From Ustulina deusta (lineage: Eukaryota > Ascomycota > Sordariomycetes > Xylariales > Xylariaceae): DNA of 64,000 nucleotides. The stretch is from NCBI GenBank assembly GCA_023159155.1, contig JAJNNX010000001.1, positions 3,286,001 to 3,350,000 of the forward strand. The letters run 5' to 3'. Numbering within the stretch: the first letter of the stretch is position 1; each line of letters begins with the position of its first letter. A program made the position numbers and the translations under genes. The notes below the pieces were generated by a model, which worked only from the letters and a program-made list of their open reading frames with translations, did not search any database and had not been told where the DNA came from. This document shows positions 33,443-44,206 of this stretch, piece by piece.

Positions 33443-34510
33443 CCTACTGCCGACCAACCCGCTGGGAAGCCGGCGCTAGTCGGATTCAAGCTACGATCTT
33501 GGCTCCGTGGTATGCTTTCGACATGTGATACCTACTCCACCTATGTCGTATACCTAAGTATACATACGTATACATGGCCATATATATACACTACATAAAT
33601 CTAGTGTCGTGGCCAACCACCACATGGTCGGCAAAAAAAGTGGCTTGCAAGGCCAAAAAGATGTTGTATTGTAAATGGAGGGGTCCTAGCTGTCCAGTTG
33701 CCAGCTAAATACAGTGGGAATCTGACTGTGCCTTCTCTAATCTTTACGCTACCAGCACCTGCCCACTGGCAAGGGATTGTTCGTGCAACAAGCATGGTTG
33801 GAGGCTTGATATTTTATATTTTATAATTCTATATTAGGTATCCGACATACAGTAGTGACGCCCCATAAGGAGCACTTCACAGCATGTAATGATGACATTT
33901 TTATGACCATGTCGTACTTCTCGCCCTAATGTCACCATCGCTAGTGAAGGTATTCGTTCTTAACTTCTTAGAGACGCAATAAGACTGAATTGACCTAATT
34001 AGGGTTAGCATATCTTGGCATACAGACTAGCAAGCCACACACCTAGCCACACACCTAGTCATACGGACCTTCGACCGGGCTGCTATACTACTTAATTAAT
34101 CGTAACAATAATATTAACTCGCTCAATTTTCATCATTACTATTTTATTATAGTAGGAGCACGATACGAAGCATGAGCGAAACATAGAAAGCGGACAAAGA
34201 GTGGTAGCACACACAAGGTTTCGCCCAGCCTACCGGCCCGGGGCGAATCGGCAACGAGGAGCACCCGGGCAGGAGAGGAAAGGTTTTTACCTGTACAGAT
34301 AATAGATAGACACCGGTATGGCTCTTAGAACCGTTAGCCCGAGTAATACTATATATATTATAGTAGGTATATAGGTCTTTACATTCGTTAGGTTAGGCGG
34401 GCATTTAACAGAATGCAAGGCATTAACAGTAGGAGCAAAGCTGGTGTGATTCATACTATGTCTGTCTGTGTATAAGGCTGAGGATGTTGGCAGCCCTTTT
34501 CTGTCAAGGC
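33443..34510. other. Intergenic region, no gene seen
   Basis: AT-rich stretches (33,800-33,835; 34,085-34,150; 34,350-34,375) and a TATA/TACG micro-repeat near 33,560-33,600 are present. The single 64-codon frame on the minus strand at 33,601 shows no motif. Confidence 0.45.
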
Positions 34511-34993
34511 CTAGAGAATGGCCCTGGATAAAAGCAGCAGGGCAAAGAAATCCGGGGTAGCGACGACCCCTTGCTTTAACTCTGCGTAGTGAAGCTCGTG
34601 TAATTCCTGGCCGCCAAGAGATGCACCGCCGTCTGCATCTACCAAGATAAGAAGACCCTTCGACCCTTCTCTCACCGGCACCATTATGTTTGTGTGGACA
34701 TGGATCGCCGTAACACGGGTATCGTGGTTTTGAGGATCAAAATCTTCCTGGACAGGGGGATATTAGCCAAGTTCAAGCATCTAAGTGAATACATAAGATG
34801 CCCGCAGATAACGTATCCATACCTTGCATTTATCAGGAAGATGGTCAAGAAGGGCTTTACATTGCTCGACAAGTTCGGGACTCGAGTAGAATCGGAGGTC
34901 GTTGAAGTCTTTAAACTCCTGCTTGAGCAACCAGTCTTTGACCTCTGTCGCGGCTTTCTTGGCCTCGGATGGCAGCTTTGAAATATCCGCCAT
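34511..34993 (-). CDS. Hypothetical 135-residue protein
   Basis: Minus-strand exons 34993-34823 and 34747-34511 join in phase 0 across a 75 nt intron (GTATGG...TCCAG). The product begins MADISKLPSEAKKAATEVKD and is mixed alpha/beta in appearance: charged helices first, then two hydrophobic strands (VTAIHVHTNIMVPV and GLLILVDADGG), then a Leu-rich helix at the C-terminus (ATPDFFALLLLSRAIL). There is no signal peptide and no clear membrane segment. I do not recognise the family. The good ATG, clean intron and sensible frame throughout support a real gene. Its place beside the amyloid-motif cluster may be coincidence. Confidence 0.55.
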
Positions 34994-35989
34994 AGCAGTG
35001 TTGTTCAGAGTGAGGACTAGAGAGGGGGCTTCTCCGAGTTGAGGACTTAACGTTGCGTGTTAAATTGGCTACAGTTGCTGCCTACGGTAATGCCTTCTCA
35101 GCAGTCACGAGTGTGACGCCTTACATGGTTCGCACACCACACACCTCCCGGATATATGTACCCAGGTAAGGTAGTCTGCCCTCCTACCGTACATGTAGAT
35201 TAGATAAGGTAGGTCCTGCACTTTTCTATTTATCTAGGCCGTAGGAATTTCCGGCAAGAATTCCTGACCAAGGAAACCTTTGTTCCACTCAGTCGTACCT
35301 CCTTCGCTAAAAAACGAAGGCATTGTCATAGTCTCTGGTGTGTGTGCCCCTCAACTATACCCCTGAAAGGTCATTCAAAATTCCACAGAGGCCTGTCTAT
35401 AGACCACGACTCGCTCACATGTAGCGATTGCCCTATTGGATTGTAGTTATAGCAATGTGATTTATTCCTGCCTGACGTCTGTTGCAAAGCTACCGTCGAT
35501 ATTATTGCATCTGTTCATGGCTGATGGGTGAAGTTGGCTAGACCATTGAAACTTCCAGAAATCTCGCGCGGGGATATATCGCCCTACAGGTAAGTCATGG
35601 TAAAAGACAAAGGATCACATCGAGGGTAGAGGATCAATGTACACTAGATAGAGCGTCTCGTTCAATGAGCCTTGAATACCGTGGTGCTCAATCAGTATGT
35701 AGATGCTTACTAGGTTGCTTCCAAGGTTGTCCGGACATTCTGAGAGAGCTCGTATAGCTGCATACCAAATAAGATATAAATCCATTTAAGCCATATAGTA
35801 ATGTGGCGATGCTGGGCGAGGCCGGCAGGCAAATTGGCTCCTCTCATTGGCTAGATGTAAGAATCCTACATCTAACAGAGCCTCTGCTACCCTCTGCTAC
35901 CCTCATATCCCTTACTATCATGTAACATCGAAGTCCCTCAGATTCCATCTGTATCTACATTTAGAGTTACCTCACCGAGAGAGCCTCCC
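34994..35989. other. Divergent intergenic region, no gene seen
   Basis: It lies upstream of both the 135-residue gene (-) and the DUF7704-like gene (+). A short duplication of CCTCTGCTAC occurs near 35,880-35,900. Nothing else was recognised. Confidence 0.45.
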
Positions 35990-36902
35990 ATGGCTTTTAC
36001 GTGCTTACCGACGTTCCCATTCGTGGTCTTCGGGATCATCGAGCCTGCGTGCCTGTAAGTGTTTCCTTCTCCCGAAGGCATGCGTGGAGGTGCCACTCCC
36101 TGCATGGCGGCCTGGCCGATGGCTGGATGCTTGAAGAAGGAGCACCGGCACGCATTGTCCCAATACCAACCCAGCATGTTGAAAAGCAGTGCTTACGGTA
36201 TATGACAGCGTGTGGGCATATGTCACCACACTCCAAGATCCATTCACCTTCTACGTCAAACAAGCGCAGAATCACGAACTGCCAACGGACCCTTCATCTT
36301 TCCCGCCGCAGGTTAGTCTTTCTGTCCTTGGGTTTTCATACTGTATCTTTTTTCCATACCACGAGGCTACTGTCGAGGCGGCTATCAACAGATATATCGA
36401 TCTACGAGGCGACGTTCTCGAGCTGGAAACCCGGAATTTTATCGATTTCCCCCGTTGACCATCGTGCAGGCCCAGATCATGACCCTCCAGCTCGTGAACG
36501 TCTACCTGCTTTTAGCAGCCCTGGCAGTGATCTGCTGCTGGACAACTCATGCCAGCATTGCCCGCCGGTACCTGGCGGCTCTTTCGCTAGCGGACTATGG
36601 TCACATCTGGGCATGTTACGTTGGAGTTGGTCTCGACCTCTTCCTACGGCCCGCCGAGGTATGCCATGTTCCGAAATTTCTCTCTTCGCCCTATTTGGTC
36701 GTGACGGAGGGTCACGCTCTTAACTAGAACACCTGCTATCCTATGACATTGCTAACTGTGCTCTTCGAAGTGGAATGACATGCTATGGGGCTCTGTGGGT
36801 GTTAGTATATTCTTGAATGCTGTACGCCTGTTGACGCTCGTTGGCGTTTTCGGAACCGTGGAAGATTGCAATGAAGGATCCGGGAAGAAAAAGGCCGCTT
36901 GA
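35990..36902 (+). CDS. DUF7704-like small integral membrane protein
   Basis: Four exons, 35990-36054, 36209-36311, 36470-36658 and 36771-36902, give 162 residues, with every junction in phase. The sequence follows the fungal DUF7704 pattern: FPFVVFGIIEPACL at the N-terminus, a DPFTFYVKQA element, a hydrophobic segment (QLVNVYLLLAALAVICCW), ARRYLAALSLADYGHI, and a final W-N-D-M-x-W-G-S-V segment leading to LLTLVGVFG. About four membrane spans are likely. The C-terminus is short and basic (GSGKKKAA). No function is established for this family that I know of. Exon 2 was placed at an acceptor preceded by GCTTAC because it alone restores the frame and gives the expected spacing. Confidence 0.75.
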
Positions 36903-37460
36903 AGTACCGGAGCCACCTATTCTCGGTTAACCGAGTGGATAAGTCTGCCGAAGAATGGATATTGAACCAGTGAGGGGTACTTCCTGCTCTGTCGAAGTTC
37001 AAGCCTCATTCATTCATGAAAGTATATAAACATCATCTTGGAGTAATATATTATCATTATCCACCCTTGTAGGTATGGTGAGTTCTTCGTAATGAATACA
37101 GCCTTATCCAATTTCACTTCATCTCCGTACAAGACTTAGCCCCGACAACGCAAAGACTAGCCCTCATGATCCCAAGCACAAATATACAAGGCGTGATATT
37201 ACACGGGAGAGGAAGAGTGTGCGGGTGGCCCGATATCTTGAGCAATAAGCCACTAATCGAAATGAATTTGGGCATCAAGCATCACGGTTCCTGCCTGATA
37301 ACGCTCTAGCCACTCTGCAGTTGGCATTTCTCTTGGACACAATTCAATGCGGATCTCATCGCTCCCTTATGACCAACAAACAAAATGAAAAGGGAAAAGA
37401 AAAGAAAAAAGACCCTAAAATAATACAACGAATCGAAGCGTAACAGAGAGCGATACGCTC
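36903..37460. other. Convergent 3' intergenic region
   Basis: This stretch lies between the DUF7704-like gene (+) and SUR2 (-). A purine-rich AAAAG tract (37,375-37,415) and AT-rich DNA are consistent with 3' UTRs. No gene was seen. Confidence 0.5.
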
Positions 37461-38632
37461 CTACTGAGACTTGGCGGTTCTCTTCTTGGTCTCTGCCTCC
37501 AGATTATTGGCGGCATTAATTCTCGAGCGTTCGTATTTTAGTGAAGTGTCGCCCTTCCAGATAGTGCCTAGTATTCGATCCCAGAATGTGAAAAAGGGTT
37601 GGGAAAAGTTGGTCTTGATGCCCCAGCTTTGGTGGTGAATATCGTGGTATGTAGCATTGTTGCCAGTAATGTGCTGGAGTGGATCCCAAGGCAATGCATA
37701 TCCGCAGTGGTCGTCGACAGTTTTTATGGTCGAGCAGATGAAGAAGGCAATGCCTTGTTTCACGCTCATACCCGCAACCTTGTATGCTAGCCCAGCGCCG
37801 AGTGTATCGAGGAGGAAGCCTTCCAATGGATGATTGTACAGCGCTCCATATGCATAGGGGACGTAAAGTCGGTGATGTCGGGAGTGGAACTTGGCTAGTA
37901 TAGAGTTAACAGCTCCTGCCTGCCTGAGAACGAGATGATTCAGAACTTACTATATAGCCACTTGTTCATGTGCATGCCACGATGTAAGAAGTACTGCCAG
38001 GTGTCCAGGACGCTGACAGCGACCACCAACTGGAAACCAGGAATGACCACGTAATAAATGGCTTTAGCAACCATGAGCTCCCAGGTGGCGAAGGTAGGAA
38101 CCAAGGAGCCATCGGCTGGGTCAAGGCTGGTACTGAGGAACGGGTAATACCCGCCGGCGAGGGCACCGGCTAAGAAGGGATGCGATATAGCCATGTTCTT
38201 GGAGATGGTAGCAGCGTTGATTCCCAAGAGGCCAAGGATGCCAGGAACAGCTCTCTGGGCGAGGCGAATTCTGGTTGCCCAGACGGCGACGTCATAATCT
38301 TCGTAACCCGTCATTTGCGGAGGGTCGGTATAGCCTAGCACAACGGCCATGGCGATCTGAATGATTTGCTGAATAATGACATCGCGGAAGACTTCGAATC
38401 GCGTGGCTCGGTTGCGCTGCGCAATCTCGGCGGGAGTGTGCAGTCTGTACTGGGGAAACAGGTCGTAAATGTCAATGACGTGAAATATCAAAGAGACCAC
38501 CCAGTATGCAACGACAGGCGCAATGGCAGACAGATAGAAATCGGGGAACCATGCTATCACGTCGGGGGCCTCGGATAGGGTGTAGGTTGGGAGGGGAGGG
38601 AGGTTGGTAGCAGCAGTTAGATTCGTCGCCAT
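37461..38632 (-). CDS. SUR2: Sphinganine C4-hydroxylase (fatty acid hydroxylase superfamily)
   Basis: Minus-strand exons 38632-37951 and 37894-37461, 371 residues, joined across a 56 nt intron (GTAAGT...CTAG). It converts dihydrosphingosine to phytosphingosine in the ER membrane. The di-iron histidine boxes are complete: HRGMH (His217-His221), HSRHH (His231-His235), DDHCGY (His290) and HDIHH (His311-His315). Hydrophobic spans lie before and between them (APVVAYWVVSLIFHVIDIY; KAIYYVVIPGFQLVVAV). LFPQYRLHTPAE near residue 60 is typical of the Sur2 branch, separating it from sterol desaturase-type relatives. Length is normal and the start ATG is the first in frame. Confidence 0.93.
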
Positions 38633-39729
38633 CGCTGCTGGATCGCGACAGGAGAGGTCGGGTAGAGTATGTGAAATGGATTACAATGTATAGGAGTCTG
38701 AAAACGAGTAGGAAAGAGTAAGGAGCGTGGCGAACGAGACAAGAGTGGTTGTTGAAAGAGGGTTTTGAGGGGGGGGACGCAGGTAAAGTTGTCTAAGCAA
38801 TGTCGAGCCGGAGCGCGATAATTACGGGTTACGGGTCATTAGAGTCAGCCTGCAGGGGGGACTTGCTTGTCAATCCAGGCTGGTACCCACCCGGCTAAGC
38901 CCGAGTAGCCAGCTGTCGTGAGAATGGCAAGGGCCGATATGGGGAAGCTGTCGGGACATGGTGGCAATTTGCATCCCGTTTTAGGCTGGGTGGATCCTGT
39001 AATATAGCGTCTACCTATCTAGGTAGGTCATCGTACATGGTATCTCCAGGCCACAGCGACCAGCTTAGCCCTACATTGCGGCTACCCGGATCAGCTGTTC
39101 AAAACGTAAGGAGATAGGTCTATGGGATGGGAATGGCCTGATGGCGTTGTTTTCTCGCAGGTCTGTTAAGCTACACAGAAGAGAGCAATGATGTGTTATT
39201 AGGAACACCTACTCCAGCTCGGTATCCGCGGGCTTGAAAGTTGGTGCCTGTTACGCGGAAAAGGTGTGATGACATGAAGTGTAGCTGTCGATACCGGTAG
39301 CGTTATCCCTAGGTGCCGGTAGTGCAGATGCTAAGTCGCTTTCAGGGGGGAATCGTGTTAGAATCAGCCCAGCCAGGAAATTAGGAAAACCTCGAGGTCT
39401 TCAGGCCGACCGTCTAGCTGTGCCACCTGGCTGGCGGCTGGCGGATAAACTTGTGCACAGATCTGCATGGGGCATTTTATGTATCCAGGTTCCTAGCTAG
39501 TTTGGGCTGCCCCTCCAAAGTTCTCGCCTGCGCCCCGCTTTTTACCAGCCAAAATTTCGAGTGTCCCTCCTCGCGCCAAAATCTGCCCCTCATTCTTTCG
39601 CAAAACCGTCTCCATCACTTGGAAATCTTCCCTTCTATCCACTCGTACCCCCTTCTCTAGCTGCCACCACCTTATACCTACTTGACTTGCGTTTCCGAAT
39701 AGCCTCGCCATCAGGTCGATCCCGCCAAA
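38633..39729. promoter_or_regulatory. Divergent promoter region of SUR2 and TCTP
   Basis: 1.1 kb upstream of both genes. The last 150 bp before the TCTP ATG are strongly pyrimidine-rich (39,585-39,665), as often seen upstream of highly expressed translation-related fungal genes. A TAGGTAGG micro-repeat lies at about 39,015. No further element was identified. Confidence 0.4.
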
Positions 39730-40528
39730 ATGATAATTTACACGGTTAGTTTTCACCCCGAACTGATGAATTAGACGGCCCTTCTTTCTGCGCTGGGAAC
39801 AAGCACAACTAACGGGTGATCCGCTTATAGGACGCCATTGCTGGGAGCAAGGATGAGCTGCTCTCCGATTCATACAACGTTAAGGAGGTCGACGGTGTCA
39901 TTTACGAAGCGGACTGCGCCATGATTGAGATTGGCGCAGTCGATGTCGGTACGTGTTGTGACGCTTTTTACATGTGTTGCTCCCGAATGGTATCCGTTAA
40001 CTCGGGACTTAACAGACATTGGTGCCAATGCCTCTGCCGAGGAGGCCGACGAGGGCACCGACGACGCTGCCCAGAAAGTGAACAACATCGTTCACTCTTT
40101 CCGCCTACAACCCACCAGCTTCGACAAGGCTTCATATGGAGCGTACCTTAAAGGTGCGATTTGCGTCTAGGACACAGGAGAAGTATAGACTAAACGGACA
40201 CAGGTTATATGAAGAAGGTTCTCGCGCATCTTAAGGAAAAGGGCGCCCCTGAAGCCGAAATCAATACTTTCAAGAAGGGTGCTGCTACCTTCTCTAAGAA
40301 GGTGCTCGGAAGCTTCAAGGACTGGGAATTCTACACTGGTGAGAGCATGGATGTCGATGGAATGTAAGCAAATGCTCTAAAACTCCCACCACTCAATTGC
40401 GTAACGCTCTATACAAAACCTCGGGCTAACCTCTCAATTACAGGGTTGTCCTTCTTAACTACCGCGAGGATGGTGTCACTCCTTATGTCGCTGTCTGGAA
40501 GCATGGCCTTCACGAGATGAAGGTCTAG
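39730..40528 (+). CDS. TCTP: Translationally controlled tumor protein homolog
   Basis: Five exons (39730-39744, 39831-39948, 40016-40153, 40204-40363, 40444-40528) give 171 residues in perfect phase. The first exon is only 15 nt (MIIYT), a placement typical of fungal TCTP genes. Family marks are [20 protein letters not shown] at the N-terminus, [46 protein letters not shown], and the C-terminal [23 protein letters not shown] is a conserved, abundant cytosolic protein linked to translation elongation and growth control; in yeast it associates with ribosomes and mitochondria. The length is normal and nothing is missing. Confidence 0.97.
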
Positions 40529-40846
40529 ATGGGTCCTTCTAAGCGAGTGATTTGGTGTTGTTCCTTAATGGGGGGACGAAAATCGACGCACCACGCAAAC
40601 AGTGTGGATTACCTTTTTTGCTCAAATGCAAAAGCCGTGTCTTACTAGATAGATGATGTTCTATCGAATACAGGACGCGCTCTGAAGGCTGGAAAAGCCT
40701 AGCGATCGGATACGTTTACTCCAAGTTTGACGGGGCATCCACTTTGCTCGCCTCGACTGATTGCCGTGATAATTTAGAAAATGCGGGTTGCTCTAGGGGG
40801 TATTGACTCTGAAGAATTAAAGTGGTGACATGTCGGATTGAAGTAA
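40529..40846. other. Short convergent intergenic region
   Basis: 3' flanks of TCTP (+) and the AIM3-like gene (-). Nothing besides probable UTR sequence was seen. Confidence 0.5.
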
Positions 40847-41911
40847 TTAATCGAACCTAGGCCTCGTAGCCAACGGAATTGGTGGCGGAGTATCGGCAGT
40901 CTCCCTCGTACCAGACAGCTCTGGTTTCTTTGACCTCGGCGGAGGCGGCGGCTTTTTCTTACCCAACGCAGACGGAACTTGCCCTGCGGATCGTTGTTGC
41001 GTCTCACCTGCTGCTATTCCATTGGCACTAGCCTGAGAAGACGAGGAAGTACCCATACGCGCGAACCGGGCTTGTAGCTCGTCCGTCTGGCCGTAACCTG
41101 GTGCCTGCGTCGGCGATGCCGTCAACGGTGGCGAGGGCCGCGCTCCAGGTGGAGGTAGAGGCGGTGGCGTCCTACCTCCTCCCCCTATTCCGAATCCCGG
41201 TACTGATATCCCCGCCGCACCGAGGCGGTGTACAGCCCCTTGGTTCAAGTAGCCCTGACTAGCCGCCTGCCCGCCTGCTAATGCCGGGCTCGGAGTGCTG
41301 TTCTCGCTTCGGGGTGGAAGCCGCGGGGGCAGCGAGGGGGGGGCTTTTGGCTTTGCCGTCACACCTGCCTGTGTCGTCGCCGTCGGCCGTGGCGAGTGCG
41401 CTGGCGGCGGCTGGGGAGTCCGTCCGTCTGCGCCGCTGTAGCGCGTCGGGGGTGGAGGGAGATGCGATGTCGACAATCCGGTCGTGTCGACTCGGTAGGG
41501 TTTTGGTTCGGCTGGTGGTTCTTCTTCTTCTTCGACGTACTGTGCGTGGGAAGATTGTGTGGCGCCGTATGTCTGACTTCTTCCCGCCGCATTCGGTGCC
41601 GGAGTGGCCTGTGTTTGCGCCGTCGGGGTCTGTCCATAAGCGGCGACGTGCTTGGGCGGCGGCCCGAACGAAGCCGGATCGCGGAGGGAAGATCTAGGGG
41701 CCGCGACGTGGGTTTCGCGGTCCGGGGAGGACGTGTCGCCTCGGCCCACTAGGCCCTTCTATTGCGGCGGGAGGAAACGTTAGTCGACGTATGCAGGGAA
41801 AGATATCCGAATCTGGCGCGTTCATCTACATACCACCTGGCTCTTGAGTGAAGATCCGCTCTTCTCAGGATGCCAGCCACCTTTCACGACATCCTTCCAA
41901 CCGCCAGACAT
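40847..41911 (-). CDS. AIM3-like proline-rich protein
   Basis: Minus-strand exons 41911-41834 and 41758-40847, 329 residues, with a 75 nt intron (GTATGT...CAATAG) in phase 0. The conserved N-terminus (MSGGWKDVVKGGWHPEK) and the SSLRDPASFGPPPKHV segment match the filamentous-fungal AIM3 family. The rest is proline-rich with many SH3-type ligands (PPSLPPRLPPR, PPPPPRSKKPELSG) and ends TPPPIPLATRPRFD. Yeast Aim3 is a cortical actin-patch protein that binds SH3 proteins, so a role at actin patches or endocytic sites is inferred. The protein is shorter than many family members and largely disordered. Confidence 0.7.
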
Positions 41912-42654
41912 CTTCGGCTCGATAGCACTAGCAAGTCACAACTGAAATACGTGCTTAAGGGTAGGGAGAATATGTGCAGGTGGTAGAGGAAGCGTCCTTT
42001 GACGATGACTTATTTCAATTCCTTTGATTCATTCAAAATAGGTAGGCATTTCTGATCCATCTTTTTTCCCGACGGTAGGCGCAGCGGTCAGGGGACTCGC
42101 ATTTCTTATCTGTGTTAGATATCAATATTTAATGCCTGCCATGGAATGACGTACATGCAGCTGAGCTAAGCCACTGCATAATGTTTTAGGTACCACCGTG
42201 ACTGCGCTCGATTTGGGTGGCGTGTGCATGTGTGTGAGTATGGTTTGGCTGTTTTTGTCATTCGAAACTGAGCGAGATCTAGGAGTCCCCGAAATATCAC
42301 CACTTGACTGAAGGTTCCTCAACCGGCCTCGAGTCTGTCTCTAAGCACCAAGATATATTAATGCTCGGGAGAATGATCTGCATACGTTACCTACTGTAAT
42401 GTGTTCAGGGTATCTTTACTGTCAAGTCGAGAAGGGGGTTTTGTCCCTAGCGGGTCTCACCGTAAATCATTCGGGTTCGGGAACGTGTGGGGAGTCATTG
42501 ATGCCTGGCTTAAATGAATCTCGGATGAGGGAATAGGGCGGATGAAGCCTGCTTTGCGGTTAGATACATAGGTACCTCCCTCAGGTCCACTGTAGGTACC
42601 TTACATGCATGTGTATACTACCTACCCGAGGGGACCCGGTTTTAAGACAGGGTG
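41912..42654. other. Upstream region of the AIM3-like gene, bordering the AT-rich block
   Basis: Composition is normal until about 42,655, where it changes abruptly. A TACCTCC/GGTACC micro-repeat lies at 42,570-42,600. No gene was seen. Confidence 0.45.
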
Positions 42655-43656
42655 TTAATAGACGGGTGGGCATAAATATAATGTTAATTTGGGGTTATAG
42701 TACCGCATAAATTATGCTATATAGTCCGAACAAGACTATTACTATCTTAGTAATAGTGTACCTTTATTTAAAAAATTATTTGAGCTATTATAACTAGCTG
42801 CAAGTTTTATTGCTACTTTAAAGCTATTTATAATTTTTAATTTTAGTTTTGTTAGGTTACTTTAGATCAACCCGTTATAATAGCTAGCAAAAACTTTATT
42901 GCTATTATAAATAAGTTTAAATACTTTAATTAAAGTTTATTAAGTTATTTTTATTAAATCTGCTATAATAGCCTAATAAATAATATAAAAATAAAAACTT
43001 TTAATTTTATAGGTTTTTTTTAGTAGTAAATTATTTAGATATATTATATTTGTAGGCCTAAATAGCTAAATATGTAGCGTTTTATATAAAAAAATACTAG
43101 TACTTAAAAAACTTTAAATTTTATTAGCTAAAAAATTAATATTAGTAATATAAAAATAAGATATTATACTAAATATAATATTAGAGTTGCAACAATATTG
43201 CTATAGCTACTAATATTAAGCGCTAATATATTTAGATATTTAGCCCTTAACAATATTATTATACAATAATAAATAAAAATAAATTTATTTGCTTAAGCTA
43301 TTTAGATTATTATTTAGACTTTATAATAAAATATTTCTAAAAATAAAAATTATTACAAATATCCCGTAATATATAACTAACTATTTATGCCTATAGTTTA
43401 TAAAATAAAGTACCTAGTAAATAAAAAGCTATTGCAAGTATTTATTAGGTAGTTTAACGTTTATAAACCGTAATGTTTGCCTATAAAACTCCAGCAATAA
43501 AAAAAATAAACCTTATGTCCTATGCTACTAGCCCAGCCAAACTTAACATAAGAAAATATTTAGGTAGAAAACCTATTTTTATTATATTTTATATATAAAA
43601 CCTATATTATTTAAGAATATTTGTGTTTTTTTGGTATTTTATATTGTATATGTATT

Positions 43657-43746
43657 GTAGACTGCTTAGATATAGACTGCCGAAATATAGACTGCCGAAA
43701 TATAGACTGCTGAAATGTAGACTGCCGAAATGTAGACTGCCAAAAT
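43657..43746. repeat. 15 bp tandem repeat, six copies
   Basis: Units read ATAGACTGCCGAAAT with A/G, C/T and C/A variants, six copies head to tail without spacers. The array lies in one of the less AT-rich islands of the block, next to a GC-richer segment (about 43,768-43,790). It may be part of the sub-terminal region of a decayed transposon. Confidence 0.65.
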
Positions 43747-44014
43747 AATATATTGCGTTTTAGATATACTACGTCCTGCGGTCGGCTGTATATATGTTGT
43801 TATAAAATAGCCAAAATATTTAATTATATCTTTCTGCTTTTAAAAGCCAAATTTTTTGTTTACGTAATAACTTTTCAATTATTTTATTAAAATCTAAGCT
43901 ATTAAAAGCATTGTCCTTATAGTTATTATTTGTAACCGGGGCATTATCTTTATTAAAGTTATTATTTATAACAGAAGTATTGTTTTTATTAAAGTTATTA
44001 TCTTTTTCTTCTTT

Positions 44015-44206
44015 AGGAGCATTATCTATATCTGTATTAAAATTATTATTCTTGTCAAGCTCAGGGGTATTATTTTTATTTATATTAAAATTATTATCTT
44101 TATTAAACTTAAGAACATTGTTTTTATTTATATTAAAATTATTATTTTTATTAAACTCGGAAGTATTATTTTTATTTATATCAAAATTATTATCCTTATT
44201 AAATTT
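44015..44206. repeat. 48 bp minisatellite inside the AT-rich block
   Basis: Four successive 48 bp units end near 44,062, 44,110, 44,158 and 44,206, with shorter diverged units upstream to about 43,900. Because 48 is a multiple of 3, the minus strand stays open for 142 codons and reads as an Asn-rich repeat (NNFNINKNN...). That frame (43,820-44,248) starts without an ATG (TTG) and is a product of repeat length and AT content, so it is not called a gene. Confidence 0.6.

Noticed and set aside
36001..36723. 240-codon plus-strand frame over the DUF7704-like gene
   Set aside because: It reads through three introns in the wrong frame. The spliced model gives conserved family residues and membrane spans.
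41281..41697. 138- and 118-codon plus-strand frames over the AIM3-like gene
   Set aside because: They are shadows of a GC-rich, proline-rich coding exon on the minus strand.
43657..43746. Short regular repeat considered as a CRISPR array
   Set aside because: Units are head to tail without spacers and the genome is eukaryotic.
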